NCBI GenBank assembly: GCA_002342365.1
Contig: DDPV01000019.1
Location: 3,541 to 67,540, forward strand
DNA: 64,000 bases
Origin: Burkholderiales bacterium UBA2459
GTDB taxonomy: Bacteria; Pseudomonadota; Gammaproteobacteria; Burkholderiales; Burkholderiaceae_E
Direction: 5' to 3'
Shown: positions 17,600-27,073 of the stretch, one piece after another
Layout of the letters: each line of letters begins with the position of its first letter
Position numbering within the stretch: position 1 is the stretch's first letter
The notes under the pieces: model-generated
Told to the model about the DNA's origin: nothing
The model's database searches: none
What the model saw: only the letters and a program-made list of their open reading frames with translations
Program-made: the position numbers and the translations under genes

Positions 17600-20500
17600 C
17601 CCGGTTTGTCCTTTGGCTTCGTCTGGAGGTTTGGTGGTGTTTTGCGCAGTAAATCAACAAGGCCCTCGCGCCCAATCTCAACGACCAGCGGGTCCTCCCA
17701 GGACCCTGAAATCGCATACCGATAAGTGAGCAAGCGCTTGAGCGGTTCGGCTAAAGCATACTGCGCCACGAGCGATCCCAAGCCGACGAAAGGGTTGATG
17801 AGCGCGCCATAGGCTACCGCGGCCACGCCGGCGTCGAGGTTCGGTACCACTTGCGCCTCCATGGCCTGGGTTTCACGGCTTAGATCAACCCGCCCGCGCA
17901 ATCCCACCACGGCCTGCAAACCCACCATTGAGAAATCCTCGGTGTAGGCGATACCTTCTCGAATGGTCGCTGTGGCACGCAGGCCGTCAAAACTGTAGCC
18001 GCTTGAGAAAATATCTGAAAAATCAAGGCTTAAGCGACGCGGCAGCGACTGGAGGTTGAAGACGCTCAGCAGTTTCGCCACCCCAGGCTCGGTCCGCAAG
18101 AAACGGCCGCGGCCCAGCGCGAGCTCCAGGCGACCCTCAAGGCTCGGGTACTGAGGATCCCAGGGCAGGCCGCGCCACGCCAGGCGCCCGCCGAGTCGAC
18201 CCTCACCCCCCCGAAACGTATCGGGAAAGCCCAGTTTGCCCAAGGCTTGACCGGCATTTTCAATCGCTAAATCCACATCAAGCTGCATCCGCTGCGATGT
18301 CCATTGACCGCTGGCAAGCAAGCGAGCCCCCTGGATTTGCATTTGCAGCGCGTCAAGGCTCCAGATCCAGCTGTCGTCACGACGGCGGCTGCTCGCCTTG
18401 ATGACGCTGGCGCCAAGATCACGATCGCCAATCCGCAGGCTGTCGATTTGTATATCCATCGCGGGCAGGCGTTGGGCAAGCAGATCAAGATTTCGGATGC
18501 CTTGCGCCAACTCGGGCTCTTGCTGCGGCCAGTGAACCCGACGAAACCGAGCCAGCACCTCCCCCGGGTCATCGCCTGAATCGACGCGCCAGGACGCAAA
18601 GCCAGCCGCTTCGCGCGACTCCAGATTCAGCCGCCAATGGCCCTGATCGAAACTTGCACCGAGCACCGCATCGTGCAAGTCCCGATCGTTGAATCGAAGC
18701 ACCCGGGTCGAAATCGCAAGCCGCTCGGGAAGCAGCGGCCCGGCGGACTCGGTGGCGTCGCCGCGCAGCAATGCAATCCAGGGCGCAAGGCTAAGTTCGT
18801 CGAGCTTTGCGCTGATCGCCAGACCTCGCCGCGGCAAGAGCGGATCGCTGTCGATCGCCATCACGCCTGAGACAAGGCGCAACGGCGCATCCGGACGCGC
18901 CCGCTCCCGACCAAACCAAATCTGCGTGTCCTCGCGCAGTTGCAGGCGAATCTGATCATCGCGTCGCAGGCTTTGCGATGCGGCGTCGCCTCCAAATCGT
19001 TGGCCCGGTACGATCGCAAGCCGAAGCGGCCAGGCATGGGTGGCTTCTTTGTTCAAGGGGGCTGGCAAGCGACTGCTCAAACCCAGTCCGTCGGACTCCA
19101 GGCGAAGATCGACAGCTTCGCCCTCCAGGCTGACCTGTGCGCGGTAATCGAGGTGGCCGTCGAGTGCGCGCATCACCGGGTGCTCGACAAGGCTTTGCAA
19201 GCCTTGCGCGTTTGCACGCCCTCTTACCTGCAAGCGCAAGATGCCATGATCGTCGCTTTGGCCGTCGAAAAAGACGCGGCCTCCAAGAAACTCAGCTTGC
19301 ATGCCGCTTAGCGTTAAGGCCTTTTCGGTAAAGCTAAATTTGCCCTGTACCGCCGACATCACCGGGATGCTGGGCGCCACACGTAGCTGATTGCCTTGCA
19401 ATTGAACGGTACCGAGCACCTGGCTTCGGTCCAGGTCTTCGAGGGGCAAGTTCAAGGCGAGCTCGAGGTCCGCCTCACCCTGGGCTTGCATGGCTTGTGA
19501 AAACTGATTGATCTTTGCAGCAATCGGACTTGCATTGACAAAGCGGATCATGTCATGCGCCTGGCCTTTCGCAATGCCGCTAATCCTCAACAGCGGTGCG
19601 TCAAGATCGGCAATCGTGGCGCGGGTTTCTGAAAGCGCAAGGCCCATGACCTTGGCCGAGCGCATATCGATTTGCATTCGCGCAGCTTCAAAACGAAGCT
19701 TTCCGACGACCTCATCAATCGCTGGCCAAGCCTTGGCGTAGACGAGGCGGCTACCTGCCAGTTGCCCTTCAACCAGAAACTGCCCGCTACCCGGATTGCT
19801 GAAGGGAAAATCCTCAATATCGCCGCGCAGCACAAAGTCTGCCTTGGAGACGGTGCCGCCATGCACCGATGACTTGAGCCAGCGTCTGAGATCCTGACTG
19901 ACCACCAGCGGCAAATACCGCACCACCCGCTCGGCGCGAACCTCGCTAAGCTGCCCTTTGAGGTCAAAAATGCCTGCACCTTTGCCACCCGTCTGATAAT
20001 GCCCTTTGACCTGCGCCTTGCCATCAGCATTGGCAAACTCCAGTGCATCCACTTCGATACGAACAGCGTCGGGGCGTTCGCCGTAACGCCAGCGCAGTTT
20101 GGCGCTTGCCGATTGAACCGCAAAATCGGGCTCCTCAAAAAGGCCCGGGAAGCGTAAGGAAGCCGATTCGCCGGCCAGTTGCATCCGGCCTCCGCTTTCA
20201 TCGATTTGCAGTTCACCCGACAGCCCTTCAAAGGACGGCCATTGACTGCCAAGTGCATCCCGCGGTCGCACATCCACCGCGAGTCGATCAACGGCCAGGC
20301 TTGCCCCGTAGCGCGATCCGCTCCCAAGTCCGAGCGCGACTCGGTCCTCAAAGTGCAAACTCAGCCGACGCACCTGCCCCTGTGCACGCAGCGACTCGAC
20401 CGATTTGAGCAAGTCGGCGGGCAAAGGGAGTCGACGAGCCAAAGCGAGTGCGTTGGCCACATCAAAGGGCTCAAGCGCGAGCTTGCCTTCAAGCAAACGG

Positions 20501-21624
20501 CCATCAGCGCCAATGACCAGACGCTGGGCCGAGGCTGTGCCGCGCAGTTGGCTGCCCCGTCCATCATCGACCGACCATTCGCTAAGCCGCAGTTCAAGCG
20601 CCTGAAAATCAGGGTCAACAGGAATCTGGGCGGATCCGGGAGCCGATGCTTGCGCGACATTTGCGGATGTTTTCGCGATGTTTACAGACGTTTTCGCGAC
20701 ATTTGCGGCTGCATAACGCGGCATGGCGGTGAATGCGGTCTGTACGCGGGCAAGCCCAAGCTGACCGGTTGGCGTGTTGAGCAACAGATCCTGTCCGCTT
20801 AGCCGAGCCTGCATTTTCCGAATTTGCCCGAGTGAGAAATCGGTCCAGGTTGACAGCTGCAGGCTGCCACCCTGAGGCAACAAACTCGGTAACCACTGAG
20901 CGTCCACCCAGGGGATGGCCTCTTTAAGGTCAAGCCTTTGCGCAGCGAAAAAAAGGCTGCCCTGCCAGGACCGCCACTGCTGGGGTTTTTTGAGCAAACC
21001 GTGATGAAAATGCGCCACAAGACTGGCCTGCGTGAGCGCGCCGCCCACGCGCTGCGCATCAACGCGCCAGCGATGCTCGCGCAGCTGATTGACCGCCTGA
21101 AGCTTGACGCCTTCGATAAGCACTTCCGAGGCCAGTACATCGTCGCGCCAGCGCAAAGCGAGGTTATTGATTTCGAGATCCGACTGGCTAAGCAGCCATT
21201 GCAGCCATCGGTCGTCCTGGCTTCGATCAAGCGCAATCGTCCAGCCTGCGATCTCCAGGGTTTGCGCATTCAGGCGCCTGGCCGCGACCGTTACGTCTTG
21301 CAAACGCAGACGGTTGACATCCAATGCACCCCACAAAAGGGCAGCCATGGAGATTTCCGCCTCGAGCACGCCAATTTCAAGCGCGCTTTGTCCCTGCGCG
21401 TCCCGCAAGCCCAAGCCTTCCATGCGCACGACCGGACGTCCGGCGACGATAGCCCCACGCATGCTTTGCATTTGCAGCGGCCTCGGCAGCTCTTTGTTGA
21501 TCAAGGCAACCAGGCGAGGCCCCAACTCATGAAGCTGCGGCCAGACATACCAGCGCAAACCCAGATAAGCGAGTGCCATCAGCAAGCCCAGGGCAAGGGC
21601 TAGCCCCAGGAGCCAGCGCAACAC
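17596..21624 (-). CDS. yhdP: YhdP family protein (AsmA-like, TIGR02099), envelope lipid transport
   Basis: This 1342-residue protein has one N-terminal membrane span (WLLGLALALGLLMALAYLGL) and a very long periplasmic AsmA/TamB-like beta-rich body. A C-terminal segment contains LLSVFNLQSLPRRLSLDF and LEDPLVVEIGR-like sequence (here WEDPLVVEIGR). In E. coli YhdP works with TamB and YdbH in moving phospholipids to the outer membrane. The start is GTG at 21624 with a poor Shine-Dalgarno, and the reading frame stays open for only about 15 codons further upstream, so the exact start is uncertain. A 21-bp tandem repeat encodes three 7-residue units near residues 303-324. The downstream nitrilase overlaps by 4 bp. 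Confidence 0.9.
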   Translation of the reverse strand: MLRWLLGLALALGLLMALAYLGLRWYVWPQLHELGPRLVALINKELPRPLQMQSMRGAIVAGRPVVRMEGLGLRDAQGQSALEIGVLEAEISMAALLWGALDVNRLRLQDVTVAARRLNAQTLEIAGWTIALDRSQDDRWLQWLLSQSDLEINNLALRWRDDVLASEVLIEGVKLQAVNQLREHRWRVDAQRVGGALTQASLVAHFHHGLLKKPQQWRSWQGSLFFAAQRLDLKEAIPWVDAQWLPSLLPQGGSLQLSTWTDFSLGQIRKMQARLSGQDLLLNTPTGQLGLARVQTAFTAMPRYAAANVAKTSVNIAKTSANVAQASAPGSAQIPVDPDFQALELRLSEWSVDDGRGSQLRGTASAQRLVIGADGRLLEGKLALEPFDVANALALARRLPLPADLLKSVESLRAQGQVRRLSLHFEDRVALGLGSGSRYGASLAVDRLAVDVRPRDALGSQWPSFEGLSGELQIDESGGRMQLAGESASLRFPGLFEEPDFAVQSASAKLRWRYGERPDAVRIEVDALEFANADGKAQVKGHYQTGGKGAGIFDLKGQLSEVRAERVVRYLPLVVSQDLRRWLKSSVHGGTVSKADFVLRGDIEDFPFSNPGSGQFLVEGQLAGSRLVYAKAWPAIDEVVGKLRFEAARMQIDMRSAKVMGLALSETRATIADLDAPLLRISGIAKGQAHDMIRFVNASPIAAKINQFSQAMQAQGEADLELALNLPLEDLDRSQVLGTVQLQGNQLRVAPSIPVMSAVQGKFSFTEKALTLSGMQAEFLGGRVFFDGQSDDHGILRLQVRGRANAQGLQSLVEHPVMRALDGHLDYRAQVSLEGEAVDLRLESDGLGLSSRLPAPLNKEATHAWPLRLAIVPGQRFGGDAASQSLRRDDQIRLQLREDTQIWFGRERARPDAPLRLVSGVMAIDSDPLLPRRGLAISAKLDELSLAPWIALLRGDATESAGPLLPERLAISTRVLRFNDRDLHDAVLGASFDQGHWRLNLESREAAGFASWRVDSGDDPGEVLARFRRVHWPQQEPELAQGIRNLDLLAQRLPAMDIQIDSLRIGDRDLGASVIKASSRRRDDSWIWSLDALQMQIQGARLLASGQWTSQRMQLDVDLAIENAGQALGKLGFPDTFRGGEGRLGGRLAWRGLPWDPQYPSLEGRLELALGRGRFLRTEPGVAKLLSVFNLQSLPRRLSLDFSDIFSSGYSFDGLRATATIREGIAYTEDFSMVGLQAVVGLRGRVDLSRETQAMEAQVVPNLDAGVAAVAYGALINPFVGLGSLVAQYALAEPLKRLLTYRYAISGSWEDPLVVEIGREGLVDLLRKTPPNLQTKPKDKPG
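20654..20716. repeat. Three in-frame 21-bp tandem repeats inside yhdP
   Basis: Units at 20654-20674, 20675-20695 and 20696-20716 are near-identical (each starts gcgacattt or gcgatgttt). In the protein they give NVAKTSV, NIAKTSA and NVAQASA, three 7-residue units in a predicted loop. Because 21 is a multiple of three, the frame is kept. The unit size matches the roughly 20-bp repeats found at gene borders elsewhere in this window. Confidence 0.8.
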
Positions 21625-21699
21625 CCGTGACCAGGCGAGCCCTTGTTTGATGCTTTGACTCAGCGCTTACTCCCCATCGATGGCGGCGTTTTCCTTGAT

Positions 21700-21745
21700 T
21701 GCAAACCAGCGAGTCCTTTTGTTGCAAACCGGCGAGTTCTTTTGT
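21700..21745. repeat. Two 23-bp tandem repeats between yhdP and glnE
   Basis: Copies at 21700-21722 and 21723-21745 (tgcaaaccagcgagtccttt... and tgcaaaccggcgagttcttt...) agree at 21 of 23 positions. They lie in the 159-bp divergent gap, about 40-80 bp before the glnE ATG, where the promoters of both genes must lie. They could act as paired protein-binding sites or be a neutral duplication. Confidence 0.8.
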
Positions 21746-21783
21746 TGTGAAGCATAACCGCTTGCTGCGCTAAGCTTGCAGCG

Positions 21784-24456
21784 ATGACAAGCGCCTGGTA
21801 TCAACGCAATGCACAAGCCATGGCGAGCTGGCCAATTGCTCAGGATGTACCGCAGACGCTTCTCACCGAGCTTGAATCGCAGGCGATTTGCGCCGAGCGG
21901 CTAAACCGCGTACTCGCGCAGTTGTTGCAAAGTCTGCAAATCGCTGAAAGCGGGGAGCTAGCACGTATGGCGATCGCGCTACGCTATTTGCGCTGCCTTA
22001 CGGTAATGAGCCTGATTCAACGCGATAGCTCAGGGCTTGCAAGCCTTGAGGAGGTCACCCACAGCATGACCGACCTGGCCGAGCTGGCCTGCACAAGCCT
22101 GTTGCCGCTTGCTGCCGGCGCGCTTGCAGACCGCTGGGGACTGCCCTTGGATGAACAGGGTCGCGTCCAGGACTTGCATGTGCTGGCCATGGGTAAAGCC
22201 GGTGGGCGCGAGCTGAATGTGTCCTCCGATCTCGACATTGTTTTTGTCTGTCGGGGACGCGGGGGCACGCGGCGCAGCGACGGCAGTTCGGGAGGCAAAG
22301 CTAGCGAGGAGTTCATGCATCAGCTGGCCCGTGAACTCACAGGCCTACTCACCGAACGCACCGCAGCCGGCTTTATTTTTCGGGTGGACACCCGATTGCG
22401 GCCCCACGGCGAGGCCGGACCGCTGGTGGTGAACCTCACGATGCTTGAGCATTACTTTTTTGGCGAGGGTCGCGAGTGGGAGCGATTCGCCTGGCTCAAG
22501 GTTCGACCGATTGCTCATTCCGGCCTGAGCAGCAAGCATCAGCGGGAGGAAGACCTCACACAGTTGATGTCGGTTGTCCACCCCTTTGTGTTTCGCCGCT
22601 ACCTCGACTTTCAAGCGATTGAAGCCTTAAGGCAATTGCATGCGTTGATTCGGCGCGAAGTGGCCAAAACCGACGCCAAAAAACGCGGCTGGGATGTCAA
22701 GCTTGGCCGCGGCGGTATTCGTGAAATTGAGTTCATTGCCCAGCTTTTTCAGATCGTTCGCGGGGGTCGCGACCCCGGACTGCGTGCTGCGCAAACCCTC
22801 AGGACTTTGCAGACCCTGGGAGATCGCGGCATTCTGGAAAGGGCTCAGGCGCAGGAACTGGCGCGCGCCTATCATTTCCTGAGGCGTCTCGAACACGCGA
22901 TTCAGTACCGGGAAGACGAGCAAACGCACCGTCTGCCCGACGATGCGCCCATCCAGCGTGACGTCGCAAGGCTGCTGCGGATGCCGCTTGAAGGCTTGTT
23001 GTCGAGGGTACAAAGCACCCGTGACTTTGTCTCCGGCGTCTTTGACAGTTTGCTTGCGCAAGACAAGGATTCAAGCGTCGAGACGCGGGATGCCCCGAGC
23101 CTGCCTGAGGCCGTAAGCGCACGGCTGCAGGCCTTGCAAAGCAGCGGGCGCTGGCAGGCAGCACGTGATGAGGCGCACACGCGAATCAAACGCTTGATGG
23201 ATCGCGCCCAGAGCGAGCAGGCCTCCGAAGCGGCCTTGATCCGCTTTGTTGACTTTTTGGAGTCGGTTTTGAGGCGCCCGGCCTACCTGGCGCTGCTTGA
23301 TGAGTATCCCTCTGCGCTCAGACCGGTGCTGCGGCTCTTAGACCGGGCGCGTTGGGCCAGCCAGTATTTGTTGCGGCACCCGGTGGTGCTTGACGAATTG
23401 CTCGATGGCCAGTTGCTTGAGCCGGTCGATTACCAGGCCTGGGCCGAGCAGCAGCGCCTGGTGATGCAAAACCTGCTGATCGACGGACAGGCCGATGACG
23501 AGCGCCGCATGGACCATTTGCGAGAGGCCCATCATGCCCAGGTGTTCCGTTTGCTGGTCCAGGACCTCGAGGGGCGGCTGAGCCTTGAGCGGCTCTCCGA
23601 TCATTTGAGCGAACTCGCAGACCAGGTTGTGGGCTTGGTGATCGAATGCGCCTGGTCGACGCTGAAATCGCGGCATCGCGAAAGACCACAATTTGCGGCC
23701 ATTGCCTACGGAAAGCTCGGAGGCAAGGAGCTCGGTTATGCCTCGGATCTGGATCTGGTTTTTGTTTACGACGATCAGGATCCGCAAGCGCCCCATGCCT
23801 ATGGCCAGCTTGCCTTGCGCCTGAGCAGCTGGATGTCGATGCAAACCGCAGCCGGTCAGCTTTTTGACGTCGATGTGCGTCTGCGACCGGATGGCATTTC
23901 AGGCCTGGCTGCGATCAGCCTTGAGGGCCTGCAACAATACTTGCAGGAAAAAGCCTGGGTTTGGGAACATCAGGCACTCACCCGCGCGCGCTGGTGCGCC
24001 GGCGAGACGCAGCTGGCAAGCCCGTTTGAAGCGATCCGTCGCAAGATTTTGCAAGCGCCCCGGCAACGCGAAGCGCTGGCCGCCAAAGTCACCGAGATGC
24101 GCGCGCGCATGCACGCAGGGCATCCGAACCGCAGCGGTGATTTTGACTTAAAGCATGATGCTGGCGGCATGGTCGATATTGAATTTATGACGCAGTACCT
24201 GGTTCTTGCATTTAGCCATGAGCATCCGAGCCTGCTCGATAACGCAGGCAACATTGCCTTGCTGCAACGCGCGGCTCGGGCCGGACTGATCGAAGAAGCG
24301 CTGGCGCTGGCATGTGCTGATGCCTATCGTCGCTATCGCGGATTGCAGCACGGCTTGCGGCTGAATGAGGCCCGGTATGCGCGGGTTGCGCCGCAAAGCG
24401 TATATGCCGAATCGCAGGCGGTCAGGCAGCTTTGGGCGGCGCTTTTTGAAAACTGA
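21784..24456 (+). CDS. glnE: Bifunctional glutamine synthetase adenylyltransferase/deadenylase GlnE
   Basis: GlnE switches glutamine synthetase off and on by adding or removing AMP, under control of PII. Both nucleotidyltransferase domains are intact. The N-terminal (deadenylase) domain shows MGKAGGRELNVSSDLDIVFV near residues 138-157. The C-terminal (adenylylase) domain shows YGKLGGKELGYASDLDLVFV near residues 641-660. Each is followed by its arginine-rich partner motif (DTRLRPHGEAGPL and DVRLRPDGISGLAA). At 890 residues it is somewhat shorter than E. coli GlnE (946). Its final 35 bases overlap the end of the convergent MFS gene. Confidence 0.96.
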   Translation: MTSAWYQRNAQAMASWPIAQDVPQTLLTELESQAICAERLNRVLAQLLQSLQIAESGELARMAIALRYLRCLTVMSLIQRDSSGLASLEEVTHSMTDLAELACTSLLPLAAGALADRWGLPLDEQGRVQDLHVLAMGKAGGRELNVSSDLDIVFVCRGRGGTRRSDGSSGGKASEEFMHQLARELTGLLTERTAAGFIFRVDTRLRPHGEAGPLVVNLTMLEHYFFGEGREWERFAWLKVRPIAHSGLSSKHQREEDLTQLMSVVHPFVFRRYLDFQAIEALRQLHALIRREVAKTDAKKRGWDVKLGRGGIREIEFIAQLFQIVRGGRDPGLRAAQTLRTLQTLGDRGILERAQAQELARAYHFLRRLEHAIQYREDEQTHRLPDDAPIQRDVARLLRMPLEGLLSRVQSTRDFVSGVFDSLLAQDKDSSVETRDAPSLPEAVSARLQALQSSGRWQAARDEAHTRIKRLMDRAQSEQASEAALIRFVDFLESVLRRPAYLALLDEYPSALRPVLRLLDRARWASQYLLRHPVVLDELLDGQLLEPVDYQAWAEQQRLVMQNLLIDGQADDERRMDHLREAHHAQVFRLLVQDLEGRLSLERLSDHLSELADQVVGLVIECAWSTLKSRHRERPQFAAIAYGKLGGKELGYASDLDLVFVYDDQDPQAPHAYGQLALRLSSWMSMQTAAGQLFDVDVRLRPDGISGLAAISLEGLQQYLQEKAWVWEHQALTRARWCAGETQLASPFEAIRRKILQAPRQREALAAKVTEMRARMHAGHPNRSGDFDLKHDAGGMVDIEFMTQYLVLAFSHEHPSLLDNAGNIALLQRAARAGLIEEALALACADAYRRYRGLQHGLRLNEARYARVAPQSVYAESQAVRQLWAALFEN

Positions 24457-25618
24457 GCCAGGCAGCGTAAAGCAGCACCGTCCCGACCAGTGGAATCGCA
24501 ATCAGATTCAAGAGGCTCCAGCCGTTCAAGAAATGCAAAGCGCCCGACGATAGCGAGGAGCTCACCATCACGCAAAACACCGCCATATCCATAAAACCCT
24601 GGACCTTGTTCTTTTCCGCCGGGCTATACGACTGGGTGAGCAGCGTGGTGCCGCCGGTGTACATGAAGTTCCAGCCCACCCCGATCAAGGCCATCGACAC
24701 AAGAAAGTGGGAGACGCTGGTTCCTGTGAGTGCAATCAGCATCGCCATCAGATTCAAGGCAACACCGGCCAAGAGCATACGCATCACGCCAAAGCGGCTG
24801 ATCAGCGATCCGGTAACCAAGCCCGGTGCGAACATTCCGATCACGTGCCATTCCAGCACCAGCGTGGTTGATGGCCAGCTGTGGCCGCAAATCTCCATGG
24901 CAAGCGGGGTGGCAACCATTAATAGATTCATCACGCCATAGCCAATCGAAGCGCTGAGAATCGCCAGCACCACAGCCGGCTGCCGCAACACCACAGCCAG
25001 CGGCCTGATCTCGCTGCCAGCCTGTTCGGCGGCCAACTTGGTTTCAGGCAAACGCAATAAAAATGAGAGCACAAATGACAGGACTGCAAAGCCTGCCAGA
25101 CTCAAATACGAACCCGCGAAAGCCGTGTCAAGCGCCGAACGCGACCAGTTCGCAAGCTCCGGGCCGAGCACACCCCCCACAATACCGCCGGTGAGCACCA
25201 GCGAAATCGCCTTGGCCTTGAAACCCGGATCCTTGGCCTCGGCAAGGTCGGCGGCAGCAAAGCGGTAGCTTTGCGCAAAGGCGTTATAAAGCCCACACAC
25301 AAAGGTCCCTAAGCAAAGCAGCCAGAGGTTTGCCTTGCTGACCGCATACCAGGTGATCACCGCGCCCAGCACCGCCACCAGCGAGCCCAATGCATAGCCC
25401 GACGCCCGACCAAAACGCCGCATGAATAGCGCAGCGGGCATCGCCCACACCGCGCCGCCGAGCACATAGCCGGTGACCGGCAGCGTTGCCATCCACTTCT
25501 CGCTTGCAAGTTGATAGCCTGCAAGACCGTTGACCGCAACCAGTGTGACGTTATTGGTCAACAAGAGCGCTTGGAGCGTGGCCAGCAAGCCCAATTGGAA
25601 ACGCAAACTTTGGATCAT
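24422..25618 (-). CDS. Major facilitator superfamily transporter
   Basis: The 398-residue protein is almost wholly hydrophobic, with about 12 predicted membrane spans and the usual two six-helix halves. A charged loop (MRRFGRASG) between the second and third spans is the place of MFS motif A. The central loop after residue 205 (LPETKLAAEQAGSEIRPLAV) separates the halves. The substrate cannot be told. No Shine-Dalgarno is visible before the ATG at 25618. Its 3' end overlaps the glnE 3' end by 35 bp, so the last coding bases of both genes share the same DNA. Confidence 0.88.
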   Translation of the reverse strand: MIQSLRFQLGLLATLQALLLTNNVTLVAVNGLAGYQLASEKWMATLPVTGYVLGGAVWAMPAALFMRRFGRASGYALGSLVAVLGAVITWYAVSKANLWLLCLGTFVCGLYNAFAQSYRFAAADLAEAKDPGFKAKAISLVLTGGIVGGVLGPELANWSRSALDTAFAGSYLSLAGFAVLSFVLSFLLRLPETKLAAEQAGSEIRPLAVVLRQPAVVLAILSASIGYGVMNLLMVATPLAMEICGHSWPSTTLVLEWHVIGMFAPGLVTGSLISRFGVMRMLLAGVALNLMAMLIALTGTSVSHFLVSMALIGVGWNFMYTGGTTLLTQSYSPAEKNKVQGFMDMAVFCVMVSSSLSSGALHFLNGWSLLNLIAIPLVGTVLLYAAWLSFQKAPPKAA

Positions 25619-25816
25619 CAGAAGACGGATTCGCTACGAGTTGGTCGGATTTGGCGCGCCTTGGTCAAAGGCGATGCGGCTTGGGCGGGACAGGAAGGGC
25701 AAGGCAAAGCCTGAATCTTGGGTCATGGTACTTGAATCCGACAAAGGGCTCGCCTTGCGCATTCGCTAGAATGTTCCGACTCGCTGGCGCTGTGGGCTTT
25801 CATCGTTTAATACCGC

Positions 25817-25862
25817 AAGCTGCGGGCTAAGCCAAAGCGCACCTTCAGCGAGCCCGCAGCTT
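25817..25862 (+). promoter_or_regulatory. 12-bp perfect inverted repeat in the ilvE leader
   Basis: aagctgcgggct (25817-25828) and agcccgcagctt (25851-25862) are exact reverse complements separated by 22 bases. The second arm ends 19 bases before the ilvE Shine-Dalgarno (aaaggag, 25882-25888). As RNA it would form a strong GC-rich hairpin at the 5' end of the mRNA; as DNA it could be a dimeric repressor site. A run of T is absent directly after the stem, so it is a poor simple terminator. Confidence 0.6.
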
Positions 25863-25896
25863 CGATTCATGTGTTGTCTTTAAAGGAGTAAACGCC

Positions 25897-26817
25897 ATGT
25901 CAATGGCCGACCGCGATGGCTTGATCTGGTTCGACGGGAAGATGGTCGACTGGCGAAACGCCAACATCCATGTGCTCACCCATTCGCTGCACTATGGCAT
26001 GGGCGTGTTTGAGGGCGTCCGCGCCTACAACAGCGTCAAGGGAACCGCAATTTTTCGCTTGCACGAGCACACCAGGCGGTTGTTCAACTCGGCCAAAATT
26101 TTTCAGATGGAAATTCCTTTCAGCCCGGATGTGTTGATCGATGCGCAACGCGCTGTCGTGCGCGAGAATCAGCTTGAATCCTGCTACCTGCGACCGATTG
26201 TCTGGATCGGCTCGGAAAAACTGGGGGTTTCCAAGCTCGGCAACAGCATCCACGTGGCGGTTGCGGCCTGGCCCTGGGGCGCTTATCTGGGCGAAGACGG
26301 CCTGGCAAAAGGCATACGGGTGAAGACCTCCTCCTACACCCGACACCATGTCAACAGCTCAATGGTGCGCGCAAAAGCAAGCGGCTACTACGTCAATTCG
26401 ATTCTCGCCAACGCCGAAGTCACCGCCAACGGCTACGACGAGGCCTTGCTGCTCGATACCGAGGGCTACGTTTCAGAAGGTGCAGGCGAGAATGTCTTTA
26501 TGGTTCGGGACGGCGCCCTCTACACACCCGATCTTGCCTCTTGTCTGGACGGCATCACCCGCAACGCGGTCATCACCATCGCTGAGGATTTAGGTCTCGT
26601 GGTGAAAGAAAAGCGCATCACCCGCGATGAAATGTATTGCGCAGACGAACTTTTTTTTACCGGAACCGCTGCTGAGGTCACGCCGATTCGCGAACTCGAC
26701 GATCGTTGCATCGGCACAGGAACGCGCGGCCCGATCACCGAGCGCTTGCAGTCGCTCTTTTTCGATGCGGTCAACGGCCGAGCGGAGCGCTATGCGCACT
26801 GGCTGACTTTGGTCTGA
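25897..26817 (+). CDS. ilvE: Branched-chain amino acid aminotransferase
   Basis: IlvE is the PLP enzyme for the last step of Val, Leu and Ile synthesis and the first step of their breakdown. The 306-residue product shows the fold-type IV motifs LHYGMGVFEGVRAYN (residues 31-45), the catalytic lysine in VRAKASGYYVNSILANAEV (Lys160), and EGYVSEGAGENVFMVRDG. Length is normal. The start is well marked by aaaggag 8 bases upstream; a second ATG two codons later is also possible. It heads a plus-strand series with the zinc-finger gene and waaF, and has a hairpin-forming inverted repeat in its leader. Confidence 0.96.
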   Translation: MSMADRDGLIWFDGKMVDWRNANIHVLTHSLHYGMGVFEGVRAYNSVKGTAIFRLHEHTRRLFNSAKIFQMEIPFSPDVLIDAQRAVVRENQLESCYLRPIVWIGSEKLGVSKLGNSIHVAVAAWPWGAYLGEDGLAKGIRVKTSSYTRHHVNSSMVRAKASGYYVNSILANAEVTANGYDEALLLDTEGYVSEGAGENVFMVRDGALYTPDLASCLDGITRNAVITIAEDLGLVVKEKRITRDEMYCADELFFTGTAAEVTPIRELDDRCIGTGTRGPITERLQSLFFDAVNGRAERYAHWLTLV

Positions 26818-26841
26818 GGCCTTCTGACAGGAATCACGATC

Positions 26842-27057
26842 ATGAGCACCCCACACAGCCCTCCAAACCCAGCGCTTGTACCCCCAGTGGAGCTGCTGGC
26901 CAGCGATCTACCGGGCTTTTGTCCCAATCCGAAAATGAGCTTATGGAATCACCATCCGCGGGTGTTTCTCGATGTCACCAAGCAGGCGGTGGTGAATTGC
27001 CCTTACTGCGGCACTGCCTACAAGCTCAAAGACGGGGAGAAAGTTCACGGCCACTGA
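26842..27057 (+). CDS. Small zinc-finger protein (zf-CHCC type)
   Basis: The 71-residue protein has a C-x(10)-H-x(14)-C-x2-C arrangement (Cys27, His38, Cys53, Cys56) in FCPNPKMSLWNHHPRVFLD and VVNCPYCGTAYKLKDGE. This is the zf-CHCC domain found in mitochondrial complex I subunit NDUFS6 and in many small proteobacterial proteins. The metal is probably zinc. Its role here is unknown. It lies 24 bp after ilvE and 16 bp before waaF, an arrangement I recall from other betaproteobacteria. AGGAA lies 9 bases before the ATG. Confidence 0.88.
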   Translation: MSTPHSPPNPALVPPVELLASDLPGFCPNPKMSLWNHHPRVFLDVTKQAVVNCPYCGTAYKLKDGEKVHGH

Positions 27058-27073
27058 ACGCGAGCGCTGGCTC

